Made by a program: the position numbers and the translations under genes. Under the pieces are notes generated by a model. That model saw nothing but the letters and a program-made list of their open reading frames with translations, searched no databases and was not told where the DNA came from. Shown here piece by piece: positions 6,025-6,867 of a stretch of DNA of 6,867 nucleotides. This DNA comes from Chlamydiales bacterium (GTDB lineage: Bacteria; Chlamydiota; Chlamydiia; Chlamydiales; JAACFD01): the NCBI GenBank assembly GCA_009937555.1, contig JAACFD010000108.1, forward strand, positions 1 to 6,867, in the 5' to 3' direction. Position 1 is the stretch's first letter. Each line of letters begins with the position of its first letter.

Positions 6025-6867
6025 ATGCAACTAGCTAGTAAGCCTGTTTCTTATCTTTATTTTTTTTTGCTTATTAAAGCTATTTTTTGCTTTTTATATA
6101 TATCAGGTTCTTACTTACCTCTAAATCCTGATGAGGCTCAATATTGGCTCTGGAGTCGATTTTTAGATTACGGTTATTATAGTAAACCCGCTGGTATTGC
6201 GTGGCAAATTGCTGGTTCTTGTTATCTGTTTGGTAATACAGAGCTTGGAGTACGTTTCTTTTCAATCATTTTGAGTTTCTTTACTGCAATAGCTGTTTAT
6301 AAACTAGCCTTTGTGATAACACGATCAGATAAGAAGGCTGCTTTATCTGCTTTTTGTTTCGCTCTTTCTCCTCTAGCAATTGCAGGTTCTATATTAGTTA
6401 ATACAGATGGGGCTATGGTTTTATTTTTGACTCTAGCTTTTTGCTATATGTGCCAATTTTTAGAAACTAATAAGGGGCTGTATTTATCCTCTTTATGCAT
6501 AGCTGTAGGTTGCCTTTTTAAATTTACAATACTGCTTTTCTGGCCAGTTGTTTTTCTTATTACCTTTTTCTATAAAAGAGCTGTATTTTTAAGCTCTTTT
6601 AAGGCTGCTATCGTATCTCTAGTAGGGCTATTACCTTCTTTATTGTGGAACCTTAGGCATAAGTTTTCTACATTCAAACATGTCTACACTCAAAGCGTTG
6701 GGGGTTCTAATCCATCTGACGGGAACTTTTTAGAATTTTTGGGAGCTCAATCAGGTTTAGTAGGGCCAGCAATTTTTTTAATTTTAGTAGCTAACTTTAT
6801 ATGGGGGATAAGAGAGTTTTCTAAAAGAGACCTGTCATTTAAGTTAGTGTTCACTTTTGTATACACC
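6025..6867 (+). CDS. GT39/ArnT-type polytopic glycosyltransferase, 3' end cut by window edge
   Basis: The frame from ATG 6025 is open to the last base (281 codons, no stop), so the gene is truncated only by the window; full-length relatives usually have about 450-600 residues. The protein is strongly hydrophobic with predicted helices at about 8-28, 77-97, 104-145, 152-182, 190-208 and 244-262. Family marks are NPDEAQYW with the catalytic-type Asp36-Glu37 in the first external loop, YYSKPAGIAW (51-60, the place of YYDHPP in ArnT relatives), NTDGAMVLF (126-134) and WNLRHKFSTF (208-217). Such enzymes transfer a sugar from a polyprenyl-phosphate donor to lipid A, glycan or protein in the outer face of the inner membrane. 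The donor and acceptor here cannot be told. The only ribosome-site candidate is GGAG at 6007-6010, inside sdhB and 14 bases from ATG, so translation may be coupled to sdhB. A minus-strand open frame at 6080-6265 is only a shadow of it. Confidence 0.85.
   Translation, partial: MQLASKPVSYLYFFLLIKAIFCFLYISGSYLPLNPDEAQYWLWSRFLDYGYYSKPAGIAWQIAGSCYLFGNTELGVRFFSIILSFFTAIAVYKLAFVITRSDKKAALSAFCFALSPLAIAGSILVNTDGAMVLFLTLAFCYMCQFLETNKGLYLSSLCIAVGCLFKFTILLFWPVVFLITFFYKRAVFLSSFKAAIVSLVGLLPSLLWNLRHKFSTFKHVYTQSVGGSNPSDGNFLEFLGAQSGLVGPAIFLILVANFIWGIREFSKRDLSFKLVFTFVYT

Noticed and set aside
6080..6265. 61-codon open frame on the minus strand
   Set aside because: It is antisense to the glycosyltransferase, whose plus-strand translation shows clear family motifs (NPDEAQYW, YYSKP) across the same bases.
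1..6867. tRNA, rRNA, CRISPR array or insertion sequence
   Set aside because: Reading through the window gave no cloverleaf-like segment, no regularly spaced repeats, and no transposase motif or terminal inverted repeat. Nearly all bases are covered by recognised genes.

Overview
The window looks like a piece of chromosome from a member of the Chlamydiota, probably an environmental (non-Chlamydiaceae) lineage. The main evidence is gene order. A TatD-family hydrolase followed by sdhC, sdhA and sdhB is the arrangement I recall around CT594-CT591 in Chlamydia trachomatis. The succinate dehydrogenase is the Bacillus-like type (five-helix, di-haem SdhC), as expected for chlamydiae. DNA is AT-rich, and all supported genes lie on the + strand. 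The genus assignment is inference; no rRNA or other decisive marker is present.

Layout: bases 1-77 may hold the last 24 or so codons of an upstream gene. Bases 78-189 are a non-coding leader with a 21-bp-spaced direct repeat, a possible promoter and a small inverted repeat. A predicted lipoprotein with a C-terminal NlpC/P60 cysteine-peptidase domain (190-1452) follows, and 8 bases later a complete TatD-family metal-dependent hydrolase (1461-2237). A 96-base AT-rich gap separates these from the succinate dehydrogenase operon: sdhC (2334-3332), sdhA (3363-5243, or from 3342) and sdhB (5252-6019). Five bases after sdhB starts a multi-spanning glycosyltransferase of the GT39/ArnT type (6025 to the window edge). 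It is cut off by the edge and has lost its 3' end.

Function: SdhC, SdhA and SdhB together form complex II, which oxidises succinate to fumarate and passes electrons through FAD, three iron-sulphur clusters and two haems to quinone. All covalent-FAD, catalytic, cluster and haem ligands I could look for are present. The NlpC/P60 lipoprotein probably works on peptidoglycan or its peptides in the periplasm. The glycosyltransferase probably moves a sugar from a polyprenyl-phosphate donor to lipid A or another envelope acceptor.

The most unusual feature is an extra segment of roughly 110 residues, partly coiled-coil-like, in the loop between helices 3 and 4 of SdhC. I saw no mobile element, CRISPR array, tRNA, rRNA or convincing intrinsic terminator, and no clear evidence of an undescribed multi-gene system.
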